64,000 bases of DNA from Bacillus sp. REN3 (GTDB taxonomy: Bacteria; Bacillota; Bacilli; Bacillales; Cytobacillaceae). The stretch is from the NCBI RefSeq assembly GCF_017912555.1, contig NZ_JAERSD010000017.1, positions 25,693 through 89,692 on the forward strand, given 5' to 3'. Positions within the stretch are counted from its first letter, which is position 1. Each line of letters begins with the position of its first letter. The notes under the pieces are model-generated. The model saw only the letters and a list, made by a program, of their open reading frames with translations. It had not been told where the DNA came from and did no database searches. Below are positions 36,930 to 46,720 of this stretch, one piece after another. Position numbers and translations under genes: made by a program.

Positions 36930-38195
36930 TCAAAAGAATTTGAAGATTCCAAAGAGCAATGTTGAGACGATTGCCAGTGTTATGCCTACAGTTGTTTCAT
37001 AAGGAATAAGCTTCAGCCGTTCCTTGATTTCCATATTGACGCTTCCGCCAGTAGCGTGGAAGAAGCTGCCGTGGGGCAAGTGATCGAGGACAGTCGCGCC
37101 AGCATGGACCATAGCGGCTCCTGCGAACGCAGACACACCCATTTCCAAAATCGTACTGCCGAACACCTGTGAAGCAACTGCAGTGCCGGCGGTTGTTGAA
37201 GCTGTGGCTGCTGACATGAAAATGCCTGATGCCGGTGCCAATACGAAAGCTGGAAGACCGAGTGCTTCAAGACTTTTGATGATGACATCCTTCAATCCCG
37301 AATTTGCGATGATTCCAGCTAGCGTCCCTGTACCAAGGAGCATAATTGCTACACCCGACATTTTTCCTAAGCCAGAGATGGCATATTCGTTGATGTGCCT
37401 GATGCTGCCCATTGCCAGCGCTCCAGCAATACCTCCTGCAGGAAGAGCGACCATCGGATCGATGCTGATATCGAACAATGGCCGAAGGGCAAGTAAAATA
37501 ATGGTCACCAGAGGGGCGACAAGAGCGGGGAGGATAGATGGGGCCTGGCCGCTCACAGCTGTTTCGCTCTCTTCGGCGGTAACTTTCACACCTTTTTGCA
37601 CCAGGGTTCTTGCAAGGAAATATGTAACGGAAAGTCCGAAAATAGCCGGAATCATCCCTGCTGCCATTACAGAGGTCAATGGGATCTGGAAAGCGTCTGC
37701 AGCAGCAATCGCGTTAGGATTTGGCGACATAATGTTTCCGGTTTTCCCTCCTCCAATCATTGCCAGCAATATAGCGGTTTTCGAAATTCCTGCTTTACTT
37801 GCAATCGCCAATGCGATTGGCGATACAGTAATGACAGCAACATCGATGAAAACCCCTGCTGTCGTCAGAATCATCGTCGCAATCGCTAGGGCAAGTAAAG
37901 CCCTTGTTTCTCCGACTTTTTTCACTATTTTTTCAGCGATGACCGCCGCCGCTCCCGATTCAATCAGGACACCAGCAAGCACACCAGCTGCAAGAATCCT
38001 CATGACAGCAGGGATGATGCTTTTGGCTCCTTCCATCATTAAAGTGACGGTGCCTGTAAGGTCTGCTCCCCCTGCCAGGCCGCCGATCAGTGCCCCAGCA
38101 ATCATTCCATAGGCTGGCGACACTTTCTTCAATATAAGAAAAATAGCAACCACCAGGGCAATGATTGCGCCAAGAGCATTAACTTGGATATCCAT
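36930..38195 (-). CDS. GntP family permease (putative glycerate/gluconate transporter)
   Basis: Proton-coupled carrier with about twelve hydrophobic segments, 421 residues. Motifs such as MIGGGKTGNIMSPNPNAIAAA and MVHAGATVLDHLPHGSF are characteristic of the GntP superfamily. It starts with MDIQVNALGA after GGGAGC; a longer frame five codons upstream has no better site. It is the first gene of an operon with glycerate kinase, so glycerate is its most probable substrate (context inference). Confidence 0.88.
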   Translation of the reverse strand: MDIQVNALGAIIALVVAIFLILKKVSPAYGMIAGALIGGLAGGADLTGTVTLMMEGAKSIIPAVMRILAAGVLAGVLIESGAAAVIAEKIVKKVGETRALLALAIATMILTTAGVFIDVAVITVSPIALAIASKAGISKTAILLAMIGGGKTGNIMSPNPNAIAAADAFQIPLTSVMAAGMIPAIFGLSVTYFLARTLVQKGVKVTAEESETAVSGQAPSILPALVAPLVTIILLALRPLFDISIDPMVALPAGGIAGALAMGSIRHINEYAISGLGKMSGVAIMLLGTGTLAGIIANSGLKDVIIKSLEALGLPAFVLAPASGIFMSAATASTTAGTAVASQVFGSTILEMGVSAFAGAAMVHAGATVLDHLPHGSFFHATGGSVNMEIKERLKLIPYETTVGITLAIVSTLLFGIFKFF

Positions 38196-38442
38196 GCGAA
38201 TCGCTCCCATTCAAGTATCGTACATCCAGTGTAAACGCTATCTAGAAGATTTTCATGATTCAAACTTACGAAAAAAGCCAGAAACAGGCCACCATCTTTT
38301 ATGCGTTTGCCCTATTTCAAGGTAAATTTGTTTTCGACATCGATAGACGAGATGCATTGTCGACGATGTCCCGGCAAACCGCTTATCAAGGTACCATTCT
38401 TATTCCCGTCTACACTAGATAGGTTTAAAAAGGTGGATATCC

Positions 38443-38475
38443 AAAAAAAAAAGCGCGGGAATCGTTCCCGCGCTC
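38443..38475 (-). terminator. rho-independent terminator of yneT
   Basis: On the minus strand GCGCGGGAA pairs with TTCCCGCGC and is followed by ten T. Confidence 0.9.
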
Positions 38476-38483
38476 ATTTTGAT

Positions 38484-38897
38484 TCACTTGGTCAAAGCGT
38501 GTTCAACCTTTATGCATCTGTCCATGATGACTGTATAGCCTTTTTCTTTCAGGAAATCATAAGCTTCCTGGTTTTCAAGTCCAAGCTGTGCCCAAAAAAT
38601 ATCTGCATCAATCTCCGCGAACTCTCTGGCGATATCCGGCAAGTATTCAGACCGGCGGAAAACGTTGACGATGTCAACATGGCCATCAATTTCCTTAAGG
38701 GATTTAACAGCCTTTACGCCGAGTATCTCATCAGCTTTCGGATTGACAGGAATGATGTCATATCCGGCCGATTGCAGTGCCTGAGAGACCATGTAGGATG
38801 TTCTTTCCGGATTGTCGCTCAATCCGACGACAGCTATTCTTTTTGCCTTTTTCAGAATCTCACCGATTTCCTGGCGGCTTGGATTCACTATTGCCAT
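38484..38897 (-). CDS. yneT: CoA-binding protein (YneT/YccU family)
   Basis: A 137-residue Rossmann-fold CoA-binding domain protein. It shows IAVVGLSDNPERTSYMVSQALQ, ILGVKAVKSLKEI and WAQLGLENQEAYDF with the C-terminal CIKVEH, which are typical of YccU/YneT. No ligase domain is attached. GGGAGTG precedes the ATG. B. subtilis has yneT between plsY and parE, and this copy keeps the same relative place, though several genes intervene here. The function is unknown beyond CoA binding. Confidence 0.88.
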   Translation of the reverse strand: MAIVNPSRQEIGEILKKAKRIAVVGLSDNPERTSYMVSQALQSAGYDIIPVNPKADEILGVKAVKSLKEIDGHVDIVNVFRRSEYLPDIAREFAEIDADIFWAQLGLENQEAYDFLKEKGYTVIMDRCIKVEHALTK

Positions 38898-38977
38898 ATA
38901 GATCACTCCCATGAAAAATTACCCATCTGTCTCCATTGTAGCTTACTCTGCAGGGGAGTCATACAAAATTGCTTCAC

Positions 38978-39874
38978 TTATTCCTTGATCAGTCCCTTTT
39001 TGATCAGAAAGTCCCTTGCTACCTTCTTCGGCTCCTCTTTATCGATATCGACTTTTGCATTCATTTCTGACATCTCCTCCTCGCTTATTTTTCCAGCGAG
39101 ACCATTCAGTGTTTTTTCCAGATCAGGGAACTGGTCAAGCACATCCTGGCGGACAATCGGGGCTGCGTAATATGGTGGGAAAAAACTTTTATCATCCTTC
39201 AGGCTTGCTAGGTCATAACGGACGATCCGTCCATCGGTTGTGAATGCAGGGATGACATCCACCTTTCCATCCTTAACAGCTTCATACATGATATTCGGGT
39301 CGAAACTGTCGCTTTTCTTGAACTCGAATCCATACGCTTTCACCAGGGCGTCATATCCATCAGCCCTCTCATAAAATTGATGCGGCGCCCCAAAGCTCAA
39401 ATCCTTCGAATAAGGGACAAGGTCAGAAAAGTTTTCTGCTTTGATGTTTTTATCCTTTGTATAGGCAAGTGTATAAGTATTTTCAAAGCCAAGCGGCTTC
39501 AGCCAAACAATATCATATTTGTCCTTGTATCCCTTTTTTACCCTTTCGAAAATTTCGTCAGCGGTTTCTCCAGGCTTGGCTTTTTCTTTCAGCACAGCTT
39601 CAAGACCAGTTCCTGTATATTCCACATACATATCGATATCGCCTTTTTCAATGGCCGGGGTGAGGATAGAAACTTCTCCTAGCCCGTCTTTTACTTCCAC
39701 CTCATAATCTGTATGTGCTTGGATATACTCTGAAAGAATATGTGGAAGGATATATTGTTCAGTCCACATCTTTCCTGAGATCACTATTTTGTCTTTGCTG
39801 CCATTGCTGCATGCTGTGATTGTTGCCAAAAGTATAAGTGCGATGAATATGAAAAATTGCTTTTGAAGTTTCAT
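38978..39874 (-). CDS. glycine betaine/osmoprotectant ABC transporter substrate-binding lipoprotein
   Basis: OpuAC/OsmX-type binding protein of 298 residues. The N-terminus has a lipobox, TITACSNG, so it would be lipid-anchored outside the membrane. The mature domain begins KIVISGKMWTEQYILPHI, followed by YVEYTGTGLEAVL, the classic quaternary-amine-binding pattern. It starts inside the end of the permease gene (ATGA overlap), the last gene of a three-gene operon. Confidence 0.92.
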   Translation of the reverse strand: MKLQKQFFIFIALILLATITACSNGSKDKIVISGKMWTEQYILPHILSEYIQAHTDYEVEVKDGLGEVSILTPAIEKGDIDMYVEYTGTGLEAVLKEKAKPGETADEIFERVKKGYKDKYDIVWLKPLGFENTYTLAYTKDKNIKAENFSDLVPYSKDLSFGAPHQFYERADGYDALVKAYGFEFKKSDSFDPNIMYEAVKDGKVDVIPAFTTDGRIVRYDLASLKDDKSFFPPYYAAPIVRQDVLDQFPDLEKTLNGLAGKISEEEMSEMNAKVDIDKEEPKKVARDFLIKKGLIKE

Positions 39875-40536
39875 TTTCCTTCCCCCCTGTTTTTTCGCAA
39901 ACCCTTCGGTGTTGCACTTTTTTCAATCTTTTTCAAGATCATATCAAACAAAATGGCCAGCACAGCAGCAGGAATGGCTCCGGCCATGACTAGCTGGTTA
40001 TTCCATGTGGACAGGCCCCTGTAAATGATTTCCCCTAAACCTCCTGCACCTACAAAAGTCGCCAGTGTGGCAACCCCGACTGTCAGCACTGTAGCTGTCC
40101 TGATTCCAGCCATTACGAACGGCAATGACAGCGGCAGTTCAATTTTTGTCAAAATCTGTTTTTCAGTCATTCCCATTCCTCGTCCGGCTTCAATTACCGC
40201 CGAGTCCACGCTGACGATTCCTGTATATGTATTCCTTAGGATGGGCAGAAGCGCATAAATCGTCAACGCGGTTATGGCGGTTATGCTCCCTGTACCGAAA
40301 ACTGGGATCAAAAAGCCAAAGAAGGCAAGACTTGGGATTGTCTGGAAGACGGAAGTGATACCGATGAAAAATTCAGCGAGCTTCTGCTTACGGGATATAA
40401 AAATACCAAGCGGAACTGATATCGCAATCGCGATAAGAATGGACGTCAAGGAAAGAAATAAATGCTCACCGATTGCCTTGGAAATATCTTCAGACCTGGA
40501 TGAGAAAGTTTGGATCAATACCGACAAACCGAACAT
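39871..40536 (-). CDS. osmoprotectant ABC transporter permease
   Basis: A 221-residue inner-membrane permease with about five spans. The EAA-type cytoplasmic loop is AVIEAGRGMGMTEKQILTKI, and GGLGEIIYRGL follows. It is of the OpuCB/OpuBB type. Only one permease gene is present, so the transporter core would be a homodimer, unlike OpuC with two permeases. The ATG overlaps the TAA of the ATPase gene (TAATG). Confidence 0.92.
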   Translation of the reverse strand: MFGLSVLIQTFSSRSEDISKAIGEHLFLSLTSILIAIAISVPLGIFISRKQKLAEFFIGITSVFQTIPSLAFFGFLIPVFGTGSITAITALTIYALLPILRNTYTGIVSVDSAVIEAGRGMGMTEKQILTKIELPLSLPFVMAGIRTATVLTVGVATLATFVGAGGLGEIIYRGLSTWNNQLVMAGAIPAAVLAILFDMILKKIEKSATPKGLRKNRGEGK

Positions 40537-41513
40537 TAATGGTTCGCCTCCTTTTTCCGCACCGTGTAATGGCGGAGCAGATGGTTTGTTGTGACCATGC
40601 CAATAGGTACATTTTCCTCATCCGTGACAGTCAGGGTGGAAGCGTTATTTTCAAGCATAAGTGTAACAGCAATATCCAAAGGCATATGCTCCTTTACGCT
40701 CAAGGTATCCCCTAATAGGTTATCTGGTTTATCGCTTCCAGTTTGCTTGAGGAATTCACCAGCTGTTATGGCTGCACTGCTCTCTTTTAACCTGTCCTCC
40801 CCGATAAATTCCCTTACGAAATCATCAGCAGGAGTTGTGAGTATTTCATCCGGTGTGCCTACCTGTATAAGCTTCCCATCCCTCATAATGGCAATCCGAT
40901 CTGAAATTTTAATGGCTTCATCAATGTCGTGGGTGACAAAAACGATCGTTTTCTTGATTCGTTGCTGGAGGACTTTCAATTCATCCTGGAGTTGTTCCCT
41001 GCTGATTGGATCAAGTGCACTGAATGGTTCATCCATCAGGACGATCGGCGGCTCGGCTGCAAGCGCGCGGACCACGCCAACACGCTGCTGCTGTCCCCCG
41101 CTAAGTTCAAGAGGGAATTTGTTTTTATAGATTGCTGGCTCGAGGGCGACAAGCTCCAGCATTTCATCGACTCTCTTTTCAGATTGCTCTTTTGGCCAGC
41201 CTTTCAGTTTCGGGATCAGGGAGATATTTTCTCCCACAGTCATGTGCGGCAGAAGACCTATTTGCTGGATGACGTAACCAATATTCCGCCTGAGCTTGAC
41301 GCCATCTAGGGCGGAGATGTCTTCCCCATTGACTAAGATTGTTCCTTCAGTGGGTTCGATCAGTTTATTGATCATTTTCATTGTCGTAGTTTTGCCGCAT
41401 CCGCTCGGCCCGATCAATGATAATAGTTCGCCATGTTGGACAGTCAGATTCAGTGATTCGACTGCTTTGTGCCCATCACCATAAATTTTTGATACATTCT
41501 CAAAAACAATCAT
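40536..41513 (-). CDS. osmoprotectant ABC transporter ATP-binding protein
   Basis: OpuCA/ProV-type ATPase, 325 residues. Walker A is GPSGCGKTTTMKMI, the signature LSGGQQQRVGVVRAL, Walker B VLMDEPFSALD and the switch His in VTHD. The last 70 residues form CBS-like repeats, with the segment PLDIAVTLMLENNASTLTV, that would sense ionic strength. Only about one and a half CBS repeats are visible, shorter than the usual tandem pair. AGGTGAGG precedes the ATG. First gene of the operon. Confidence 0.93.
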   Translation of the reverse strand: MIVFENVSKIYGDGHKAVESLNLTVQHGELLSLIGPSGCGKTTTMKMINKLIEPTEGTILVNGEDISALDGVKLRRNIGYVIQQIGLLPHMTVGENISLIPKLKGWPKEQSEKRVDEMLELVALEPAIYKNKFPLELSGGQQQRVGVVRALAAEPPIVLMDEPFSALDPISREQLQDELKVLQQRIKKTIVFVTHDIDEAIKISDRIAIMRDGKLIQVGTPDEILTTPADDFVREFIGEDRLKESSAAITAGEFLKQTGSDKPDNLLGDTLSVKEHMPLDIAVTLMLENNASTLTVTDEENVPIGMVTTNHLLRHYTVRKKEANH

Positions 41514-41618
41514 TTCCTCACCTGCTTAACAAGAGTACATCGCTTTTCATTTTCGGAAAGAATAAAATACTTCTCACTATACCCGAAATCAAATAGCTCA
41601 AAACTAAATGAAGTAAAT

Positions 41619-42917
41619 TCAATGCATTCTCTTTTTTTTATTTTGATTTCCAAGAGTCAATTGATCGGCGATGACGGCAATCAAAGTCCCTAGGATCAAT
41701 CCGTTGTTAAGAATTGAAATAAGTGCCGGATGAACACCAATGAAGGCATTCCCCGGAATGAACATAGAACCTGTCCCGGCCATCAACGATATTCCGGCGA
41801 CCAGTCGTGTTCTCTTTTTGTCAGGTTCACGGTCCATTTCTTCGAGGGCAATGCCAATCATATTGGCAAAGACAACAAAGGTGACCGAGTAGCCTACAGG
41901 TGTTGGCAGTGATGCAAAAAACGCCATTACAGCTGGAAGGAAGCTGGCTATGATGATGAATACTGAACTTAGGATGAAAGGAAACAATTTTGTAATTCCA
42001 GTCGTGGAAATGAAACCGGCAGCGCCTGAAATCGGAACGGACCCGATGGCTGAAAACAATCCGCCGAGAATCTGATTGATTCCTGAGGTGAAGCCGCTGG
42101 CGCGATACCGAAGGTCCTTGGTCCTCACTCCATGCTGCTTTAACACTTGCTCCGTTACCTTTATGCTTGCGAGCATATTTGTAATCAATAAAAAAGTAAT
42201 GAAAACGGCTGTTACCACTAACCCTGAGTTGAATTCCGGATTCCCAAAAGCAAGGATTTCAGGAAGCTTAAAGAAAGAACGTTCGGGTATAGAGAGGCTT
42301 TCTCCCAATCCGAGAAACGAGAAGGCTGCCCAGCCGGCAGCAAGGCTGATCAGGATGGAATACTGGCTGATCCACTTAATGTGATGTCTTGATAAATGAA
42401 AGGTCAAGACCACAAGCAAAAAGCTGAACAGCGCAATTGAAAGATCAACAGTGGGCTGACTGCCTGTGATGCCCATCATTCCTTTTAAAAACGAACCGCT
42501 TAGCTGGATGACAAGCAAAAGCAAATATATCCCGCTGACGATCGGTGTGAAAAGGTTTGCAAGCTTTTCAATCCATTTAAAAAAACTTAATAGAAAAAAG
42601 ACGATTCCGCTAGCGATCATCGCACCTTCCAAAGCCTGCAAGGTTTCCATTGTCGAACTGAACAGAGAAGCGCTTAAACCAGCATAAATGGCAAAAACAC
42701 CCCACCACAATCCTGCTGGTCCTTCGTTGATGGGCATGCGATGGCCAATCAACGCCTGCAGTAAACTGGAAACACCAAGGACGAACATTGTCCTCTGAAC
42801 GAGGCCAGTTGTTTCAGTAGGACCTAGACCATATAAATCAGCGATCGCAATCGGGGCAACAATTGAACCCGCAATCATGAAAGCCATCCATTGAAATGCA
42901 GAAAGACTAGTTTTCAT
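41619..42917 (-). CDS. NCS2 family uracil/xanthine permease
   Basis: Nucleobase:cation symporter of about 430 residues with 12-14 membrane segments. Recognisable parts are FMIAGSIVAPIAIADLYGL, GHRMPINEGPAGLWWG and ISGAAGFISTTGITKLFP. It is nearest to the YwdJ-type branch in my judgement. Several in-frame starts lie close together (42917, 42932, 42941); I choose 42917 because AAGGG is only two bases before the other ATG. It is a single gene with no purine riboswitch in front, which I looked for. Confidence 0.82.
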   Translation of the reverse strand: MKTSLSAFQWMAFMIAGSIVAPIAIADLYGLGPTETTGLVQRTMFVLGVSSLLQALIGHRMPINEGPAGLWWGVFAIYAGLSASLFSSTMETLQALEGAMIASGIVFFLLSFFKWIEKLANLFTPIVSGIYLLLLVIQLSGSFLKGMMGITGSQPTVDLSIALFSFLLVVLTFHLSRHHIKWISQYSILISLAAGWAAFSFLGLGESLSIPERSFFKLPEILAFGNPEFNSGLVVTAVFITFLLITNMLASIKVTEQVLKQHGVRTKDLRYRASGFTSGINQILGGLFSAIGSVPISGAAGFISTTGITKLFPFILSSVFIIIASFLPAVMAFFASLPTPVGYSVTFVVFANMIGIALEEMDREPDKKRTRLVAGISLMAGTGSMFIPGNAFIGVHPALISILNNGLILGTLIAVIADQLTLGNQNKKKRMH

Positions 42918-43058
42918 GTTGAATTTCCCCATACCCTTCAAGGTTATCTGTTTATTTTTTCCTTAATATTATTTATCGTACTGAAACAGCCAGGAAAAGA
43001 GAAGTTTTTTTCATTGGAAAGTACTTTTTTATGTTGATACTTCCAGTGACACAAATGA

Positions 43059-43080
43059 AGCTTCCTTTTTACAGGAAGCT
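43059..43080 (-). terminator. weak terminator of the PLD-family gene
   Basis: AGCTTCC and GGAAGCT pair around TTTTTACA; the minus-strand T tail is poor. Confidence 0.45.
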
Positions 43081-43087
43081 GGATGAA

Positions 43088-44524
43088 TCAGTAACTGGTA
43101 AAGCGAAGGACCTTTTGGATCCAGTAGATGATGTATTTCAATGGCGTCATGATATCATTCTTTTCTTCATATTCGATCGTGAACTCACCGTCCTTGTTTT
43201 CCCACAGCCGGCTAAAATAACGATCGACATCTTTGACTACCTGGGCATCGGAGGGAGCATCAACTTTAAAGTTTGTTTCCAGATTGAAATCATCTAGGTT
43301 TCGTTTCGTGAAATTCGCAGAGCCTCCAATGATCGTGGCTTCCTCTCCCCTGTCAAAATAAATCATCTTTGTGTGGTACTGTTCCTCATTAGTGTTATAC
43401 CATTTTATTTCAATATTCTTATTTCCAAGTTTCTTTATTTCTGCCGACACAGGAATATTTGGCAGCCCCGCTTTTTGATTCCCGAATGCATTCGTATTTG
43501 GATCAAGGATGATATTGACATTCGCTCCCCTGTCCGCAGCTTTGTCGATTTCATCTATGACATTCCTTTCTGCCAAATAGAACATGCCAATCCAGACATC
43601 TTCCCCTTTTTCTGTTTCCTTCAATTCTTCAATCAAGTGCTTGAAAATTTTCCCTTCGGTCAAAACTTGGATCTTTATATTTCCAGATTCATTGACGCGC
43701 TTGAATTCAGGTAGCTTGCCGCCGCCGGAAAAATCGGATACAGCCTGTTCGGATTCTAGGATATCCGCGATGACATTCCCTGTGGTCTCGAAGGCGATAT
43801 TGGAATGGAATCCACTCGCATCGTGCGGGTTTGCCGAAGCGACAATGGCCGTTTTTTCCGTTACAAACACTTTCCTGTGATTTGCCTTCAGGTTCAGCAG
43901 TTCCAGATAGGATCGCAGAGTCACATCTGGTGCGTTTTTTGCCATCGGATTTGGAATCCATCCCTCTCCCGACTGTCCAAACCACTGGAAGAAAACTCTC
44001 CAAACCCCTGTGTAAAGCGGGTTTGAGTCTCTTAGCGGATCAAGGTCGGTGAAAATAACTTCAATTCCATTGTCCCTCAAATCCTGCAAGACTCCCGATT
44101 TGTGCGACCCGTAGGTAAGGTTGATCTCATCGGTGATAAAAATAATCTTTAAATCCTTATGCTTCTTTTTTTGCGCTATCAATGTCTCGCTGATATTCTT
44201 GCTTATTTCCGGATATCCCATATCTTTCTTGAAATAGCCATTGAACAGGAACATATCGAGAACAATGAAATCCTCCGCCTCTTCTATTCTTTTCAATACC
44301 CTCTTGAAAATTTGCTGCTCATATTTCTTGTCGCCATATTGATCTTTGTAGGTCAGGTCGGTTAAAAATCGAACATCTTCAACTCGATGGACCTTCCCTT
44401 CATATGATAAACCCTTAGGAAGGGTCTTATAAGAATGGAAAAAAATCGTAGATGCGACCAGAAGGAAGAGAAAGCCTAGAATCCAAAATGTTTTGCTCCT
44501 CAAAAGCTTCCTTGACTTGCTCAT
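43088..44524 (-). CDS. phospholipase D-like protein with two HKD motifs
   Basis: Phosphatidyl-transferase fold enzyme, 478 residues, with one N-terminal membrane anchor (about residues 12-28). The first catalytic motif is NHRKVFVTEKTAIVASAN (the Asp of HKD is replaced by Glu here) and the second YHTKMIYFDRGEEATIIGGSAN. Both His-Lys pairs are present. It is related to minor cardiolipin synthases and periplasmic PLD proteins. AAGGAG precedes the ATG. Single gene, convergent with nothing obvious. Confidence 0.85.
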   Translation of the reverse strand: MSKSRKLLRSKTFWILGFLFLLVASTIFFHSYKTLPKGLSYEGKVHRVEDVRFLTDLTYKDQYGDKKYEQQIFKRVLKRIEEAEDFIVLDMFLFNGYFKKDMGYPEISKNISETLIAQKKKHKDLKIIFITDEINLTYGSHKSGVLQDLRDNGIEVIFTDLDPLRDSNPLYTGVWRVFFQWFGQSGEGWIPNPMAKNAPDVTLRSYLELLNLKANHRKVFVTEKTAIVASANPHDASGFHSNIAFETTGNVIADILESEQAVSDFSGGGKLPEFKRVNESGNIKIQVLTEGKIFKHLIEELKETEKGEDVWIGMFYLAERNVIDEIDKAADRGANVNIILDPNTNAFGNQKAGLPNIPVSAEIKKLGNKNIEIKWYNTNEEQYHTKMIYFDRGEEATIIGGSANFTKRNLDDFNLETNFKVDAPSDAQVVKDVDRYFSRLWENKDGEFTIEYEEKNDIMTPLKYIIYWIQKVLRFTSY

Positions 44525-44877
44525 TTGATAATCTCCTTAATTGGCTGAGTTAAAAACCTGGCTGTTGGTTTCCGGTGCAAGAGACTGTCTTCGTGGGGGA
44601 ATTCAGGGACCCGCCAGTATATCGAATTAGCCGCTGCCCGCACCCATCAACACCGATGGAAAAATAAATTGGGGATTTAACTAAGCCTGCTATTTAATAA
44701 TATTCTTATTTACCATTTTAGTTAGTTATAAACTTAGCAAGCAGGAATGATCAGCCGTTTCACGGAAGCACATTTATTATTTCCCGTAAGCGATACCGTT
44801 TTTTAAGTTTTGCATGGAGTTTTTGCATGAACATGGTAAAATAAAAGAATCCTATTTCTTTTTAAGGAGAATTTTTT
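44525..44877. other. intergenic region upstream of plsY
   Basis: About 350 bases between the divergent PLD-family and plsY genes. It must hold both promoters. The last part, AT-rich before AAGGAG, is the plsY promoter region. I see no RNA gene or riboswitch-like structure. Confidence 0.5.
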
Positions 44878-45468
44878 ATGGCTTTAAACGCAATGATTAT
44901 TCTTTTGGCTTATTTGCTTGGATCCATTCCATCGGGCTTGATTGTAGGCAAGCTGTTTTTCGGAAAAGATATCCGGGAACACGGAAGCGGGAATCTCGGA
45001 GGAACAAATACCTTCCGCACACTTGGAATCAAGGCGGGGCTTGTGGTCACGATTGCGGATGTGCTGAAAGGTACGCTTGCTGCCAGTTTGCCAGCTCTGT
45101 TTCCTGATTCTGGCCTCCATATGCTCATTGCAGGGATATTCGCTGTGGTCGGACATATGTATCCTGTATTCGCTGGCTTCCGCGGCGGAAAGGCTGTTGC
45201 GACATCAGGAGGAATCTTGCTTGCATATGCTCCAATGATGTTCCTGTTTATGCTGATCTTCTTTTTTATTTGCCTGTACATAACCAAGTATGTCTCATTA
45301 TCCTCGATTCTTACAGCGATTGCTACATTCATTTATGCGTTACTTACCAGGGACATACTATTGATCGCAGTCGTAGCGGTACTTGCTTCTTTTGTCATTT
45401 ACAGACACCGGGCAAATATTGCTCGGATACGCAACAAAACGGAGCCCAAGATCAAGTGGCTTGGATAA
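44878..45468 (+). CDS. plsY: acyl phosphate:glycerol-3-phosphate acyltransferase
   Basis: Integral membrane enzyme that makes lysophosphatidic acid from acyl-phosphate and glycerol 3-phosphate, the first step in phospholipid synthesis. Three conserved cytoplasmic motifs are seen: [28 protein letters not shown] and [21 protein letters not shown]. The 196-residue length is normal. AAGGAG is eight bases before the ATG. It occupies the yneS position near the parE-yneR region as in B. subtilis. Confidence 0.96.
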   Translation: MALNAMIILLAYLLGSIPSGLIVGKLFFGKDIREHGSGNLGGTNTFRTLGIKAGLVVTIADVLKGTLAASLPALFPDSGLHMLIAGIFAVVGHMYPVFAGFRGGKAVATSGGILLAYAPMMFLFMLIFFFICLYITKYVSLSSILTAIATFIYALLTRDILLIAVVAVLASFVIYRHRANIARIRNKTEPKIKWLG

Positions 45469-45469
45469 A

Positions 45470-45511
45470 ATGATGGCCGGCAATCTGTTTGGGTTGCCGG
45501 CCATCATTTCG
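45470..45511 (+). terminator. rho-independent terminator of plsY
   Basis: ATGATGGCCGGCAA pairs with TTGCCGGCCATCAT, a 14-pair stem that includes the end of the gene. Confidence 0.82.
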
Positions 45512-45614
45512 TGGATATTCATATCTTGAAAAGTTTTCCTCTGCTGCACGCCATCATTAGGAAGGAAGACGGGACCTTGTTCGAATTTCCTAGGTTATGG
45601 GAATCACGCTTTCC

Positions 45615-46451
45615 TTACTTCCTGTAGATACCGAAGTCTTTCATGGCCTGTCCTGGATTATTGTATAGCGTGATATTGTCAAAATTTATTCCTAGATTGA
45701 CGATGGAATGTGCCAGTTCAGGCCTTATCCCTGTGATATTTACCTCCACGCCTGTCAGTTCAAGGCTCGAAATGATTTTGAAAAGCTCCTGTGCAACCAT
45801 CGTATCAACAATATAGACGCCAGAAAGATCGATAATCAGGCACTCCACTCCCTGTCTGTCCGTTTCGTGCAGTGACTGTTCCATGATGATTCTTGACCGG
45901 CGAGTATCGATTTCTCCAATGATTGGCAGCACGGCAACTCCATCGACAATCGAAATGACTGGTGTGCTAAGTTCATCGATTGCTTCTTGCTGTGACTGCA
46001 ACTGTAGATTGGTTGACCTGGTAAATGAATCTGTAAAACTTAGGATAATATGGCCGATAAAGTCATTGATAAAGCGACCAAGCTTGTGAATTTGCCTGGC
46101 GGATACATTCTCCTCCCCTTCAGAAAAGTCCTTCATCTGATCCCAGGTGACTTCCTTGATGATCGTAAAAGTCTGGATGGATTGATAGAGAGTCAATCCG
46201 AGCCTGAGGATTTCTCCGGTATTTTTCTTTGCCCAATGATCGACATCCGTCTCTGTATTTTTTCCCCGTGAGTGGTTGGCGAGCAATTCGACATATTTCG
46301 TTATTAGTTCCTTCACGAGCTGGGATTGTGTATTCGACAAGAATGAAAAAATACAGGGTTCCTTTTCAGTAAGGGTATCCATAATTTTCTCCGCAATTTC
46401 TCCCTGGTTCAAGTCCAAGTAGTTACTTAATTTGATGAATAAGGTTTCCAA
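45615..46451 (-). CDS. RsbR-type stressosome protein with STAS domain
   Basis: A 278-residue regulator. Residues 1-140 are a helical globin-like sensor domain as in RsbR paralogues, and the C-terminal STAS domain shows VDGVAVLPIIGEIDTRR, LIIDLSGVYIVDTMVAQEL and GVEVNITGIRPELAHSIV. The Thr in VDT and the Thr/Ser residues around the second strand are where RsbT phosphorylates RsbR proteins. It starts with TTG. No kinase gene is adjacent. Stress-response input to sigma-B is inferred from the family. Confidence 0.88.
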   Translation of the reverse strand: METLFIKLSNYLDLNQGEIAEKIMDTLTEKEPCIFSFLSNTQSQLVKELITKYVELLANHSRGKNTETDVDHWAKKNTGEILRLGLTLYQSIQTFTIIKEVTWDQMKDFSEGEENVSARQIHKLGRFINDFIGHIILSFTDSFTRSTNLQLQSQQEAIDELSTPVISIVDGVAVLPIIGEIDTRRSRIIMEQSLHETDRQGVECLIIDLSGVYIVDTMVAQELFKIISSLELTGVEVNITGIRPELAHSIVNLGINFDNITLYNNPGQAMKDFGIYRK

Positions 46452-46720
46452 TTTAATTCATGCCCCTTGTTATGATTCGTTTCAAGTATCATACCTTGAT
46501 GTAGCTTCATAAGCCCAAAACTGGAAGAACATTGAAGAAAACAGACTTGGTTAAAGACAGTTGGAGTGGACTTCCCAATAAAAAATTACCCGATTATTCG
46601 TTCGTTTAAACTAATCCTGCAGCCTTACATTCGTTCAATGGATTGTCAAATTAGTATCGTTTCTAAAGGATGATTGGTTGGTAAAATATTGATAAGAACT
46701 TTGGAAAGGGGGCGAGTGGT

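Noticed and set aside
37183..38112. 309-codon plus-strand frame over the GntP permease gene
   Set aside because: Antisense shadow with low-complexity Ala/Ile/Pro composition; the minus-strand permease is certain.
38301..39170. 289-codon plus-strand frame across yneT and the binding-protein gene
   Set aside because: Crosses a terminator and two minus-strand genes; shadow.
42918..43058. riboswitch upstream of the NCS2 permease gene at 41619
   Set aside because: No aptamer-like conserved core is seen on the minus strand.
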